Shown one piece after another: positions 8,846 through 18,046 of a DNA stretch of 64,000 bases; positions within the stretch are counted from its first letter, which is position 1; every line of letters starts with the position of its first letter. The notes under the pieces are model-generated. The model saw only the letters and a program-made list of their open reading frames with translations, had not been told where the DNA came from and did not search any database. Source of the DNA: Fibrobacterota bacterium (GTDB lineage Bacteria > Fibrobacterota > Fibrobacteria > UBA5070). A program made the translations under genes and the position numbers. The stretch covers positions 1-64,000 of the forward strand of contig JADKBN010000002.1 of assembly GCA_016715065.1 (NCBI GenBank), written 5' to 3'.

Positions 8846-10068
8846 AGCGTCCTACTGTCAAGTGGTGGTTGGCGATCCCCGTCGCGTTGGCGGGATTGGC
8901 CTGGGCGGCCACCGCAGGGGTGCAGCGCATCGTGGTCATCGGCGATTCCACGGTGAGCACCTACGCGGCCAGCAAGTATCCCCAGGCCGGATGGGGGCAA
9001 TTGCTGGCACTGTATTTCAAGTCGGGATCCGTCACGGTGGTCAACCATGCCATCGGAGGGCGCAGCTCGCGGTCGTTCATCGAGGACGGCCACTGGGCCA
9101 CCACCCTGGCGTCCCTGCAGCCCGGCGACATCCTGATGGTGCAGTTCGGTCACAACGACCGCGATTTTTCGAAGGAAGAGCGCTACACCGACACCACCGA
9201 CTACAAGAAGTATCTCGCGCAGTACGCGAGGGAGGCCCGCGCCAAAGGCGCCCATCCGATTTTTGTCACCCCCATGAACATGAACACCTGGACCGGGACC
9301 GCCGTGCGGGAGGTGTTCACCGAGGCCGCCAACAACTACCGCGCCGCCATGATCCACGCGGCTTCCGACAACAAGGTTCCGGTGCTGGACCTGGAGAAGA
9401 AGTCCAAGCTGCTCATGGACACGTTGGGCCAGGCGTACCTTGCCAAGTTCCACTTCCTGGGATTGGACGCAGGCGAATACGCCAACTTCCCAGACGGCCT
9501 TTCCGACGGCACGCACTTCCAGGAACTGGGCGCCCTGGAAAACGCGCGCATGTTGGCGGAGGAGATCTCGCGCCAGCCCAACGATTCCATCCTCAAGCTC
9601 CTGGCGCCGTCGGTCGCCCCGTTGCGCACGGTGGTGGTGGAATCGAACCTGAAGGACGCCGGCACCCTCACACGCACGCGCCGCTACCCCAAAGGCGCGA
9701 CGGTGACCTTGAAGGTCAAGCCTGCCGCGGGAAAGGTGTTCCAGGGTTGGGCGGACGAATCCGGGAAGGTGGTTTCCACCGCAACCCGGTACTCGTTTTT
9801 GATGGACACCGTCGATCGACGTGTGGTGGCTAGCTTCAAGGGAGGTGCCGCCGGGGTGTCGCCTCGCATGGAACCGGGAAGCTGGCGACTGCAAGGACGG
9901 AATTTGACGTTACAGTCCGGAAAGGGGGTCCGGGTGCTGGATGCCCAGGGACGCGTGGTGGAAGATGCTCCAGGTGCGACGGCGGTTGACCTGTCTGGTC
10001 TCGCGCCAGGGACCTATTGGGCGCTGACTCCCGGGATGGCGGTCCAGGGGATTGTCTTGGAGAGGTGA
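8842..10068 (+). CDS. Secreted rhamnogalacturonan acetylesterase, CE12 type
   Basis: The 408-residue product starts at a GTG that overlaps the upstream stop (GTGA, 8842-8845), with a GGAAGGTGG stretch just before it. A hydrophobic signal (AIPVALAGLAWAATAG) is followed by the SGNH blocks IGDSTVSTY (catalytic Ser), GGRSSRSF, FGHNDRDF, and SDGTHF (Asp and His). The spacing matches CE12 enzymes of the YesT/RhgT type. Downstream of the catalytic domain is a segment resembling an InlB-like repeat (RRYPKGATVTLKVKPAAGKV, GWADESG). A T9SS-like C-terminal domain closes the protein (VRVLDAQGRVV, GLAPGTYW). It would deacetylate rhamnogalacturonan so that lyases can act, consistent with the PL11 gene 3.4 kb downstream. 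Confidence 0.88.
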   Translation: MKRPTVKWWLAIPVALAGLAWAATAGVQRIVVIGDSTVSTYAASKYPQAGWGQLLALYFKSGSVTVVNHAIGGRSSRSFIEDGHWATTLASLQPGDILMVQFGHNDRDFSKEERYTDTTDYKKYLAQYAREARAKGAHPIFVTPMNMNTWTGTAVREVFTEAANNYRAAMIHAASDNKVPVLDLEKKSKLLMDTLGQAYLAKFHFLGLDAGEYANFPDGLSDGTHFQELGALENARMLAEEISRQPNDSILKLLAPSVAPLRTVVVESNLKDAGTLTRTRRYPKGATVTLKVKPAAGKVFQGWADESGKVVSTATRYSFLMDTVDRRVVASFKGGAAGVSPRMEPGSWRLQGRNLTLQSGKGVRVLDAQGRVVEDAPGATAVDLSGLAPGTYWALTPGMAVQGIVLER

Positions 10069-10075
10069 GTTGGCA

Positions 10076-11239
10076 TCAATCCATCACGCATCGGACGGCG
10101 TAGCGGGTCGTTTTTTTGTGGCTTTGCAAATCCAGCCGTCCATGGGCCGATCCGACCTCAGCGGTGAAGGCCGCGGCGGGGAAGGATTCTCGTGCGCTCC
10201 ACCAGGTGCCGAAGCCTCCGCCGCTGTAACAGACCCCATCCTTGAAGCAGTTGCCGCTTCCGAGCGCTCGGAATCCGAACAGATCCAAGCGGGTCGCCGT
10301 GTCGAGTCGGGACCATCCGGAGGTCGATTTGAGAGCCACGCCCGCATTGCCTGGTCCTGATAGAGGGTTTTGTTCCACCATGTGCGCCAGAAGGCTCCAC
10401 TCGGAATCGATCGGGACGTGCCATCGCGCTGGGCAAACACCCCGGGTGCGTGGCATGTCGGCCAAGGCGCAAAATTTGTCCAGTCCTAGGCATGTGTCGG
10501 GGGTGACACATCTTTGCTTTCCACAGGAATCGGCGACACCCATCGATGCCGTCCAGGTGTACAGGCTGCCATACTTGGCACCCAGAGTCAGACTGTCGTT
10601 GAACTGCACGTCGATGTCCGGACCGAAATCGATGCCGAGATACCATCGGGAGCTATCCACGGGAAAGTTCAGGTTTTCCGCCATCCAAGTTTGAGAGCCA
10701 ATCGCCACTGTTCGGTAGGTCCTGCCGTCGCGGGTGTCTTTCACGGATCCGTAGGGTGTCAGGGGGTTCCAAGGGATCTTGGCGTCATCGCTCCAAGCGG
10801 TGTCGATGCGCAGAACGATCAGGCTGGAGTCCGATCCCGAGACAGGAAGTGTCACAAGTCGCTTGCCTTTCCAGAAGACCTGGAGCGTGTCCGCCGTGGC
10901 TGCGGACGTTTCGCGGGCAACCCAATGGTTGCTGTCCACCTGGGACGGCGCCGATGTTCCCTTTTGCCCGCTGACCGTTCGTCCGGTCCATTCGATCCGA
11001 AGGCGATGGTTCTCCAGAATCAGGTGCGAACGGAGCCTTGATGGCTCGACCGTTCGTGCGCGGTGGATCCCGGAAGAAACCAGACTCCATGCACCTCCTG
11101 AACTGGTGGTCGTTGAGCTGGTGCTGGACAGGATACGGACCCCTGCCAAAGGTTTGTTGGCAAGATCCAGGATGGAGCCGCTGAGCGCGCCAGCCGCGGC
11201 GAGGGTCGGCGCCATGAGTAGGGATGCGATGGTCTTCAT
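10076..11239 (-). CDS. Secreted FISUMP-domain protein
   Basis: The 387-residue protein has a signal peptide (MKTIASLLMAPTLAAAGA), then a carboxypeptidase-regulatory-like segment (SILDLANKPLAGVRILSS). A middle region of unknown type follows. The C-terminal about 190 residues form the Fibrobacter succinogenes major paralogous domain (TIGR02145): DTRDGRTYRTVAIGSQTWM, AENLNF, YGSLYTWTASMG, CPARWHVPIDSEWS, WWSARE, and a terminal VRCVMD. This domain is abundant in Fibrobacterota and also occurs in Bacteroidetes. Its role is unknown, probably surface-exposed and adhesive or structural. The gene converges on the acetylesterase operon, leaving only a seven-base gap. Confidence 0.9.
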   Translation of the reverse strand: MKTIASLLMAPTLAAAGALSGSILDLANKPLAGVRILSSTSSTTTSSGGAWSLVSSGIHRARTVEPSRLRSHLILENHRLRIEWTGRTVSGQKGTSAPSQVDSNHWVARETSAATADTLQVFWKGKRLVTLPVSGSDSSLIVLRIDTAWSDDAKIPWNPLTPYGSVKDTRDGRTYRTVAIGSQTWMAENLNFPVDSSRWYLGIDFGPDIDVQFNDSLTLGAKYGSLYTWTASMGVADSCGKQRCVTPDTCLGLDKFCALADMPRTRGVCPARWHVPIDSEWSLLAHMVEQNPLSGPGNAGVALKSTSGWSRLDTATRLDLFGFRALGSGNCFKDGVCYSGGGFGTWWSARESFPAAAFTAEVGSAHGRLDLQSHKKTTRYAVRCVMD

Positions 11240-11406
11240 GGATCAGGGGCCTTCGGTTGGGACGTGAGGGATGGGTCAGCAAAGGAACGATAGCGCGGCT
11301 GTTCATGTTTGGAATCGATTCCCTGGGATTCAAACCGGCCAAATTGTCCGGATCTTCCTCCGTGCTTGGCCTTCCTTTCGATGGTCGCGGATACGACATT
11401 GGATGC

Positions 11407-12258
11407 ATGGGAGATTCGCGCTTGGACGAACATCTTTGGACGGCCATTGGGTATCGCGAGTTTCTCGCGGGCTGGTTCGAGCGAGAAAAGGCGCACCGAC
11501 CGGGGCTTTCGCTGACGATGTTGGGCCGCAAGCTCTCGATGGATCCAAGCCTTCTGGGGAAAATTTTCCAGGCAGAGCGCCACTTGGCTACCTCGCGCAT
11601 CCAGCCTGTTTGCGATCTGGTGGGACTTTCTGGCAGTCGTGCGGAATACTTCCGCCACCTGGTGCTCCACGCTAAATCCAAGACCGCTCGTGAGGCCCAG
11701 GCATGTTTTGAGCGGATGCAAGAGCTTCGCCGCATCGCGCCGGTGCCCTTGGAGGATGCCCAGGAATCCTACTGGGACAGATGGATTCATGTGGCGCTGC
11801 GATCGTTTCTGATTTGCGGGGATTTTGGCGACGATTGGGGTGCCCTGGGGGCCATGCTGTGCCCTCCCCAGGGAGCATCGGCAGTGAAATTGGCGATGAG
11901 GACGCTGGAGCGACTGGGGATGATCCGCAAGGATTCACAAGGATATTGGCGCCCCACGGAACCGTTCGTTCGAGACCGCCAAGGATCTCCGTCCAGGGCT
12001 CTGCGCAATTATCATCGCCAATGCCTGCTTTTGGCGTTGGAAGCCCTGGAGCGGTTCGATCCCGCCCGGCGCAACATTTCGTCGGTGGCATTCACCGTGG
12101 ATGAGACTGAATACGCCCATGTGGTGGGAATGATCGAGGATCTGCGTTCGCGAGTGCAGACTCGCTCCGCCAAGCTGGCCCGACCGGATCGCGTGGTGCA
12201 GCTGAATCTGCAACTGATCCCCTTGGCCTCGCGCGGCGAGTTGCCGCCATCAGACTAG
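11407..12258 (+). CDS. TIGR02147-family transcriptional regulator
   Basis: The 283-residue product carries the family signature near its start (IGYREFLAGWFEREKAHRPG), an HTH-like stretch (SLTMLGRKLSMDPSLLGKIF), helical middle, a winged-helix-like segment (RTLERLGMIRKDSQGYW), and the C-terminal NISSVAFTV and VVQLNLQLIP blocks. An upstream ATG at 11224 is in frame, but the first 61 residues would not resemble the family, so the start at 11407 is preferred. No strong ribosome binding site precedes it. The gene diverges from the FISUMP gene and is followed after 10 bases by a lipoprotein of the same type as that at 4595-6235. Confidence 0.82.
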   Translation: MGDSRLDEHLWTAIGYREFLAGWFEREKAHRPGLSLTMLGRKLSMDPSLLGKIFQAERHLATSRIQPVCDLVGLSGSRAEYFRHLVLHAKSKTAREAQACFERMQELRRIAPVPLEDAQESYWDRWIHVALRSFLICGDFGDDWGALGAMLCPPQGASAVKLAMRTLERLGMIRKDSQGYWRPTEPFVRDRQGSPSRALRNYHRQCLLLALEALERFDPARRNISSVAFTVDETEYAHVVGMIEDLRSRVQTRSAKLARPDRVVQLNLQLIPLASRGELPPSD

Positions 12259-12268
12259 ATTGGCGCAC

Positions 12269-13345
12269 ATGCTCGGCCTTCGCGAAGTTGTTTCCTGCCT
12301 GGCGATGAGCGCCTTGCTTGGTTGTGGTCTGGACAGCCATGTGATCGGCGAAGATCCCCGTCAGGCAGGTGGATCCGGCTCGGAGGCGGGGAACAGCCTT
12401 CACGTGACGGCGCGATTGGCATCCGGAGCGCCCGCGTCGGGCGCCCGCGTCGAAATCTGGCGACCAGATTCCGTCACGCAGCGTCCGTCGTACCAGGCCA
12501 TGACGAATGAGCAAGGTGAAGCGGAGGTCCGGGTCGCCGATGGCGAATGGTCGGTGGTGGTCCGTCAGGAGGGACTTGCCTTCCGGAAGGTCGTGCAAGA
12601 CAGCGGCCGGCTCCAGGACACATTGAGGCCCATGGCGTCGCTTGCCGGTATCGTGTCGGGCGGAGCAGGGCAAATCGTGTCCATCCCAGGGGTGGGCAGG
12701 CGTGCGGTCTGCGACACCCACGGGTATTTCCGGGTGGACAGTCTGCCATCGGGATCTCTGCCGGTAGAAGTGGGATCGGAGTCCCAGAAGGCTCGTTCGG
12801 TGGTTTCTCTGACGTCCGGATCCCAGGGCATGGTGTTGGCCCGGCGGGATTCCATCCCCTCGCTTTGGCCAAGCCTGCGCGCCGACTCCTTGATCGCGTG
12901 GGCGCCGAATCCGCCGCCTGCCATCCTGCCGCGCGGGGGCCTGGGCGAGTTCGAAGACTTCGCCGTGGCGGTGCGGTTTCGAAGGTTGGACACGACCACC
13001 CCTGTGCAGGTCCTTTCCTGGACCGATGGCGGATCGCGCGGCGTGAAAATTGGATGGCGCGGATCCGAAGCCATGCTCTTGACCGTGGATGGTCGCACCA
13101 TGGTGGCGATGGGTGTTCCATTGGACACCGGCAGTCAGCAGTTGGGAATGTCGTGGGATGCGCGGACACTTCGGGTCTATCTGGGCGCCGACCTGCTCCT
13201 GGAATACGCCTATGCCACCGCCGATGTGCGCAGCGATTGGAGTGCGCCTGTGTTCGGCGCACAAGGCATTGAGCGGATCGACTGGATCGCCTTCCAGCGG
13301 GGACTGCTGACGAAGGACTGGCTGATCAAGCTTTCCGCTCTCTAA
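12269..13345 (+). CDS. Surface lipoprotein with carboxypeptidase-regulatory-like and LamG-like domains
   Basis: The 358-residue product has the lipobox SALLGC, and the mature protein starts CGLDSH and soon shows RQAGGSGSEAGN. Two small beta-rich segments follow (about 40-105 and 120-180), with typical SGARVEIWRPD and GYFRVDSLPSG patterns. A LamG-like C-terminal domain comes next (FAVAVRFRRLD, LGMSWDARTLRVYLGADLLL), ending IAFQRGLLTKDWLIKLSAL. The terminal pattern matches the LRRAMSEDWIQLYSAL end of the lipoprotein at 4595-6235, although this one lacks the DUF2341-like insert. A TTG at 12260 could serve as an earlier start. It is the likely partner of the TIGR02147 regulator immediately upstream. 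Confidence 0.8.
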   Translation: MLGLREVVSCLAMSALLGCGLDSHVIGEDPRQAGGSGSEAGNSLHVTARLASGAPASGARVEIWRPDSVTQRPSYQAMTNEQGEAEVRVADGEWSVVVRQEGLAFRKVVQDSGRLQDTLRPMASLAGIVSGGAGQIVSIPGVGRRAVCDTHGYFRVDSLPSGSLPVEVGSESQKARSVVSLTSGSQGMVLARRDSIPSLWPSLRADSLIAWAPNPPPAILPRGGLGEFEDFAVAVRFRRLDTTTPVQVLSWTDGGSRGVKIGWRGSEAMLLTVDGRTMVAMGVPLDTGSQQLGMSWDARTLRVYLGADLLLEYAYATADVRSDWSAPVFGAQGIERIDWIAFQRGLLTKDWLIKLSAL

Positions 13346-13365
13346 TCAAAAACAGGGACGGGCGT

Positions 13366-13382
13366 TGAAGTTCCTTCAACGG
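13366..13382. promoter_or_regulatory. Palindrome upstream of the PL11 lyase gene
   Basis: The sequence GTTGAAGTTCCTTCAAC is a 7-bp inverted repeat with a 3-base centre. It lies 20 bases after the lipoprotein stop and 67 bases before the lyase start. It lacks a following T-run, so an operator is as likely as a terminator. Confidence 0.35.
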
Positions 13383-13449
13383 AAGCGATGAACAACGACC
13401 ACAAAAACGGCGATCGAGTATGGATCTTAGCTCCTCGGAGGGCTCACTC

Positions 13450-15576
13450 GTGAAAAACTTGGTCTTGTTGCCGATCCTTGCCACCCTGGCCATTTCCGGC
13501 GCGAGCCACGCCGCCACGCGCGACATGGAGAGTCTCGATCGCGGAGTGGTGGCCGTCAAGGTGGCCAACGGGGTGTTCGTGGGCTGGCGCGTGCTGGGGA
13601 CCGATCCTGCCGATATGGCCTTCAATGTCTACCGAGGCACCACCAAGGTCAATGCCTCTCCCATCAGTGGGGCCACCAACCTGGTGGATGCCGCGGGCAC
13701 GGCAAGCTCCACCTACTCGGTGCGTCCGGTTGTGGATGGCGCGGAACAAGCCGTCGGCGGCGAAGCCTCCGTCTGGGCGAGCCAAACCCTCAAGATCGCC
13801 TTGAACCGCCCGACCGGGGGAACCCTAGAGAGCATCGCCTACACCTACACCCCCAGCGACATCGCGGTGGGAGACCTCGATGGCGATGGCAAATGGGACC
13901 TGGTGGTGAAGTGGGATCCATCCAACGCCAAGGACAATTCGCAGGCGGGATTGACCGGCAACGTCTACCTGGACGCCTATACGCTCCAGGGCAAAAACCT
14001 GTGGCGCATCGATCTGGGGGTGAACATCCGCGCGGGTGCCCACTACACCCAGATGCTGGTGGGCGACTACGACAGCGATGGCAAAGCCGAGATCGCCTGC
14101 AAGACCGCACCCGGAACCAAGGATGGGTCCAACGCGTTTCTCTCCAAGGGTCCGGCCAGCTCCGACGACGATTCGAAAGCTTATCGCAACGCGGAGGGTC
14201 GCATCAACGCAGGCCCGGAATACCTCACGATCTTCAATGGCCAGACGGGCAAGGAGATGTCGACGGTGGCCTATGTCCCGCGCCGACATCCCTCCGCACC
14301 GGACAACGCCACCGGCGCCCAACTCAAGGCGATCTGGGGCGACGACTACGGCGGGCGATTCGACCGGTTCCTGGCCACCAACGCCTACCTGGATGGCAAG
14401 AAGCCCAGCATGGTCTTCCAAGATGGCTACTACACCCGCATGGCTTTGGCCGCTTGGGATTGGGATGGGAAGAACTTGAGCCAGAGATGGCTCTTCGATA
14501 CATACACGGGCGATGCCAAGCTCAAAGGGCAGGGCAACCACAATCTGTCGGCGGGCGATGTCGACGGAGATGGATTCGACGAGATCATCGAAGGCGCCAG
14601 CGCGATCGACCACGACGGCAAAGCCATGTACGCCACCGGCCTGGGCCATGGCGACGCCATCCATATGGGCGACCTGGATCCGGACAATCCAGGCATGGAA
14701 GTGTGGGAGGTCCACGAAGACACCGCTGTCTCCTACGGGCACGAGCTGCACGACGCCAAGACCGGGAAAATCCTTTGGGGTCAGAACTACGCGTCGGACA
14801 ATGGCCGTGGAATGGCAGCCGACATCGATGCCGCCTCCGCAGGCCATGAAATGTGGTCCGCTGCAGGTGCGGGGATCTACTCGAGCAAGGGAAAGTAGAT
14901 TTCCCCCGCCAAGCCCAGCATCAATTTCAGGGTCTACTGGGACGGAGATCTCCAAGACGAACTTTTGGATGGGAACAAGCTCGACAAGTGGAATGGCGGC
15001 GGCACCACCCGATTGATCACTCTTGAAGGAGTCTCGTGCAACGGCACCAAGGCCACGCCTAATTTTTCGGGCGATTTGTTGGGCGACTGGCGCGAGGAGG
15101 TGATCTTGCACGACGACGCCAACTTGTACTTGAGCACCACCACCACCGCCACCACGCACCGGTTGTACACCCTGGCCCACGATCCCGTCTACCGCCTGGC
15201 CATGTCCTGGCAAAACGGCGCCTACAACCAGCCTCCACATCCGGGATTCTGGTTGGGAGCGGGAGTGGACAAGGCGCCCAAGCCGGACATCCGACTGGTT
15301 GGAGCAACGAGCTCTTCCCGCCCCTCGCGGGACGCTTCCCGCCAGACAGGGCTGACCGCATTTCGCTCAGGCTCGAAAGTGGTTCTGTACGTGCCTTGGG
15401 GAGAGGCTGGAACCATACGGTTCCATGGGCTGGATGGACGGACCTTGCACTCGATCGAGGTGGCGCAAGGGGGTGCCGTCGAGGTTGAAATTCCCCGCAT
15501 GTATGGCGCAATGTTGATCGTGCAAGCGAGATCGAGAGCTGGTCGCCAAGCCAGCACCACAATGGTCGGGTTCTAG
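13450..15576 (+). pseudogene. Rhamnogalacturonan endolyase, PL11 family, interrupted by an in-frame TAG
   Basis: Reading one frame through gives a 708-codon gene for a secreted PL11 lyase (YesW/YesX type). It has a signal peptide (NLVLLPILATLAISGASHA), then RDMESLDRGVVAVKV, repeated calcium-loop motifs DLDGDGKWD, DYDSDGKAE and DVDGDGFDE, and late conserved blocks INFRVYWDGD, TPNFSGDLLGDWREEVI and GAYNQPPHPGFWLGAG. The start is GTG 13450, seven bases after GGAGGG. A TAG at 14896-14898 lies between GIYSSKGK and ISPAKPSINF and would remove the last third of the fold. No frameshift is involved, so a single base change would restore the gene. It would cleave the rhamnogalacturonan backbone after deacetylation by the upstream esterases. 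Confidence 0.85.
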
Positions 15577-15598
15577 GGTTTTCGTGCTTCTGTTGGGG

Positions 15599-15622
15599 AA
15601 GGTTCGTTTTCAGGCGAACCTT
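15599..15622 (+). terminator. Stem-loop after the PL11 gene
   Basis: An 8-bp inverted repeat, AAGGTTCG and CGAACCTT, encloses eight bases and ends in TTT. It sits between the lyase and the kinase gene starting at 15638. The T-run is short, so it may be a weak terminator or a leader hairpin. Confidence 0.45.
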
Positions 15623-15637
15623 TGGTATGATTAGCTC

Positions 15638-16786
15638 ATGCCGATCCTCCCGCACGGTTCCGAGGAAACCTATTTCGCACCTGCCGGACGGGCTCACCCG
15701 AGTCGTTTGCAGTCACAGGTGGCTGCCTGCCTGGAAAGCCCGGTGGCAAAGGCGGTGCTAGAATCGCTGGCCGGCTATGTGATGATCCTGAACCAGCAGA
15801 GACAGATTCTGGCAATCAACGAGGAGCTGGAGCTTGCCCTGACCGCAAAGGGTGGCCCGGCGCCAACAGGACGGCGGTGGGGAGAAGTGATGGATTGCGT
15901 CCACGCTCCGGAAGGTCCGGACGGATGCGGAACGTCGCATGCCTGCTCATGTTGCGGGGCCGCTTTGGGGATCCTCGCGTCCCGGCTGCAAGACGGCAAG
16001 GCGGCGACGGAGTGCCGGATGGCCATGCGCCAAGCTGGTGTGTGGGAAGGCCGGGAATTCCACGTCACGGCCAACATGGTGGCACTGGATGCGGGTCGAT
16101 TCCAGGTGGTGGTCTTCCAGGATGTGAGCGACCAACGGCGGCGGGAATCGATGGAAAAGATGTTCCTCCACGACCTGGCCAACACCGTGCTCGCATTGGA
16201 CGGCTGGACGAGCGTCCTGGACAAGGGGGTGGACGAATCCGTCGCCGCGGGAAAAATTCTCACCATCGCCAGAAGGTTGTCGGATTTTGTAAACGACCAG
16301 CGATTGCTCCTTCGTGCGGAGTCCGGCGACCTGGAAGCCTTCGCCAAGGAAATGGATGCGGGGGACCTGGTCGAATCCGTGGCGGGGATTCTGCGGTCCC
16401 ATCCGACATCGAGAGGCAGGGAAGTGGTCATTGGTCAAATTCCGGCGATGACGGTCGTGGTGGATCCCGCCCTTTTGATCCGGGTCCTCCTGAACATGGG
16501 CTTGAATGCGCTGGAGGCGGTCGCCGCCGGGAAGCAGATCCGCCTGGACTTCGGCCTCGTGGAGGGCAAGGCGGTGTTTTCCGTCTGGAACCCGGGTGCC
16601 ATGCCCGCCGACGTCGCGCTCCAGGTGTTCCATCGCTCCTTCTCCACCAAGGCAAAATCGGGCAGGGGACTGGGCACCCATTCCATGAAGATCCTCGGCG
16701 AGAACTACATCAAGGGCAAGGTGGGCTTTCGATCCACTCCAGAAGAGGGGACCACCTTCTTCATCGAGTTGCCGGAGAATTCCTAG
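15638..16786 (+). CDS. PAS-domain sensor histidine kinase with cysteine cluster
   Basis: The 382-residue soluble protein has a PAS-like domain at about 40-170. It carries a run of conserved cysteines and histidines (CVHAPEGPDGCGTSHACSCC, about 88-107), which in this PAS subgroup may bind metal or sense redox. A short dimerisation helix follows with the candidate phospho-acceptor in FLHDLANTVLALDGW. The ATPase domain has an N-box NMGLNALEA, a G1-like VWNPGAMP, and STKAKSGRGLGTHSMKI. There are no membrane segments. No response regulator gene adjoins it. The ECF sigma gene lies 124 bases downstream in the same direction. Confidence 0.82.
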   Translation: MPILPHGSEETYFAPAGRAHPSRLQSQVAACLESPVAKAVLESLAGYVMILNQQRQILAINEELELALTAKGGPAPTGRRWGEVMDCVHAPEGPDGCGTSHACSCCGAALGILASRLQDGKAATECRMAMRQAGVWEGREFHVTANMVALDAGRFQVVVFQDVSDQRRRESMEKMFLHDLANTVLALDGWTSVLDKGVDESVAAGKILTIARRLSDFVNDQRLLLRAESGDLEAFAKEMDAGDLVESVAGILRSHPTSRGREVVIGQIPAMTVVVDPALLIRVLLNMGLNALEAVAAGKQIRLDFGLVEGKAVFSVWNPGAMPADVALQVFHRSFSTKAKSGRGLGTHSMKILGENYIKGKVGFRSTPEEGTTFFIELPENS

Positions 16787-16910
16787 CAGAAGCCGCAATC
16801 GCGGATCTTCCATGGAACGTCGCGATCCGCTTGGCGCACACTCGCTGCTCGACGGCCTGGATCGCCTGTCGTAGAAGTTTTCTCCGTCGGGATGCAATAT
16901 TTCCCAAGCC

Positions 16911-17456
16911 ATGTCGTCTTCAGGGGTAATGAGCCACTTGTCCGATTTCTTCGCTGTCGAAGGCGCGAGGCTCGCCGCCTTCGTGCGGCGCCGATTGGAT
17001 GACGCCGCCGAGATGGATGCCGAGGACATCGTCCAAGATGTCTTCGCAAGCCTGTTCGAACGGGCCGATCCAATGGCCGAGATCGGGAACCTTTCCGCCT
17101 ATGTCTACCGGAGCCTGCGAAACCGGATCATCGACCGGATCCGTGTCCGAAAACCCATGCAATCCCTGGAGACTCCCATGCAGCAAGGGCTGACCTTGTC
17201 TGAAATCATCCCCCATCCCGATGGTTCGCCGTTTGACCTTCTCGAAGAACAACAACGGCAATTGGCGTTCGAAATCGCCTTCGAGGAGCTGCCCTTGCTG
17301 GATCGCCAGTTGATCGAAGCCCACGAGTTCGAGGGGCGCAGCTTCGAAGAAATATCCAAGGCGTGGAAGATGCCGATGGGCACCCTCCTGTCCCGAAAAT
17401 CCCGGGCCATCCAGAAGCTCTCCCGAGCGATGGCCGAACACTCGACCAAAAACTGA
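16911..17456 (+). CDS. ECF-type RNA polymerase sigma factor
   Basis: The 181-residue product contains sigma region 2 (AEDIVQDVFASLFER, YVYRSLRNRIIDRIR, about 40-80) and region 4 (LPLLDRQLIEAHEFEGRSF, EEISKAWKMPMGTLLSRKSR, about 125-170). This is the size and layout of extracytoplasmic-function sigma factors. The start could also be the ATG at 16929, which has AGGGG just upstream. The next gene, 30 bases downstream, encodes a small His-rich membrane protein. No anti-sigma factor is recognisable, so that protein may act as the partner. Confidence 0.88.
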   Translation: MSSSGVMSHLSDFFAVEGARLAAFVRRRLDDAAEMDAEDIVQDVFASLFERADPMAEIGNLSAYVYRSLRNRIIDRIRVRKPMQSLETPMQQGLTLSEIIPHPDGSPFDLLEEQQRQLAFEIAFEELPLLDRQLIEAHEFEGRSFEEISKAWKMPMGTLLSRKSRAIQKLSRAMAEHSTKN

Positions 17457-17486
17457 CAATCAATCAAGAACAGAAAGAAACAGGCC

Positions 17487-17984
17487 ATGCGCATCTTCGG
17501 ATTCCTGCTGAAAATCATCGGGGGATTGGCCTTGGCCGCCCTCATCGCATTCGTCTTCGGGTACCTGGTACAGCACCTGTGGAACTGGCTCATGCCGGGG
17601 CTGTTCCATCTGCCGGAAATCAGTTTCTGGCAGGCGGCGGGATTGGTGCTGCTCTCGCGATTGCTGTTCGGGAACATCGGCGGCGCTCACCATGGTCACC
17701 ACCACAAGCATCACGGCAATAAGCGCTGCGGAAAGGATCGTTGCGACGACAAGCACGACAAGGGATGGGAGAAGCTCCGCTGCCACGGGTTCTTCCGGAG
17801 GTGGTCGCCGTCGGGCGATCCCAAGAATCTCGAGCACTTCGACGAGTGGTGGAAGGATGGGGGCGAGGAGTCGTTCGAATCCTCGCACAACGCTCGATGC
17901 GGAGGTTGGGGCTGGTGGTCGTGGTGGAAGAAGGAAGGAAAGTCCCACTACGAGGCGTGGCTGGGTGGCAAGGAGCGCACGTGA
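17487..17984 (+). CDS. Small His-rich membrane protein linked to the ECF sigma factor
   Basis: The 165-residue product has two predicted membrane helices at about 5-30 and 48-65 (LALAALIAFVFGYLVQHLW, FWQAAGLVLLSRLLFGNI). A histidine cluster follows (HHGHHHKHHGNK, about 69-80), then a Cys-, Trp- and charge-rich soluble tail with CGKDRCDDKHDKGW and GWGWWSWWKKEG. Comparable small proteins sit beside ECF sigma genes in other Gram-negative bacteria. The His cluster suggests metal binding. A role as envelope or metal-stress sensor paired with the sigma factor is inference from adjacency. Confidence 0.72.
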   Translation: MRIFGFLLKIIGGLALAALIAFVFGYLVQHLWNWLMPGLFHLPEISFWQAAGLVLLSRLLFGNIGGAHHGHHHKHHGNKRCGKDRCDDKHDKGWEKLRCHGFFRRWSPSGDPKNLEHFDEWWKDGGEESFESSHNARCGGWGWWSWWKKEGKSHYEAWLGGKERT

Positions 17985-18046
17985 GTGCAGGCATGAAGCG
18001 GCATTCAAGTCAAAAAACGACATGAATGCCGATTCAGCGAAGCGAC

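Noticed and set aside
13366..13382. Palindrome as a clear intrinsic terminator
   Set aside because: It lacks a T-run and has only a 7-bp stem, so it is listed only as a possible regulatory site.
14896..14898. Amber codon as pyrrolysine or another recoded site
   Set aside because: Nothing nearby suggests programmed recoding, and the position falls in a variable linker of the PL11 family.
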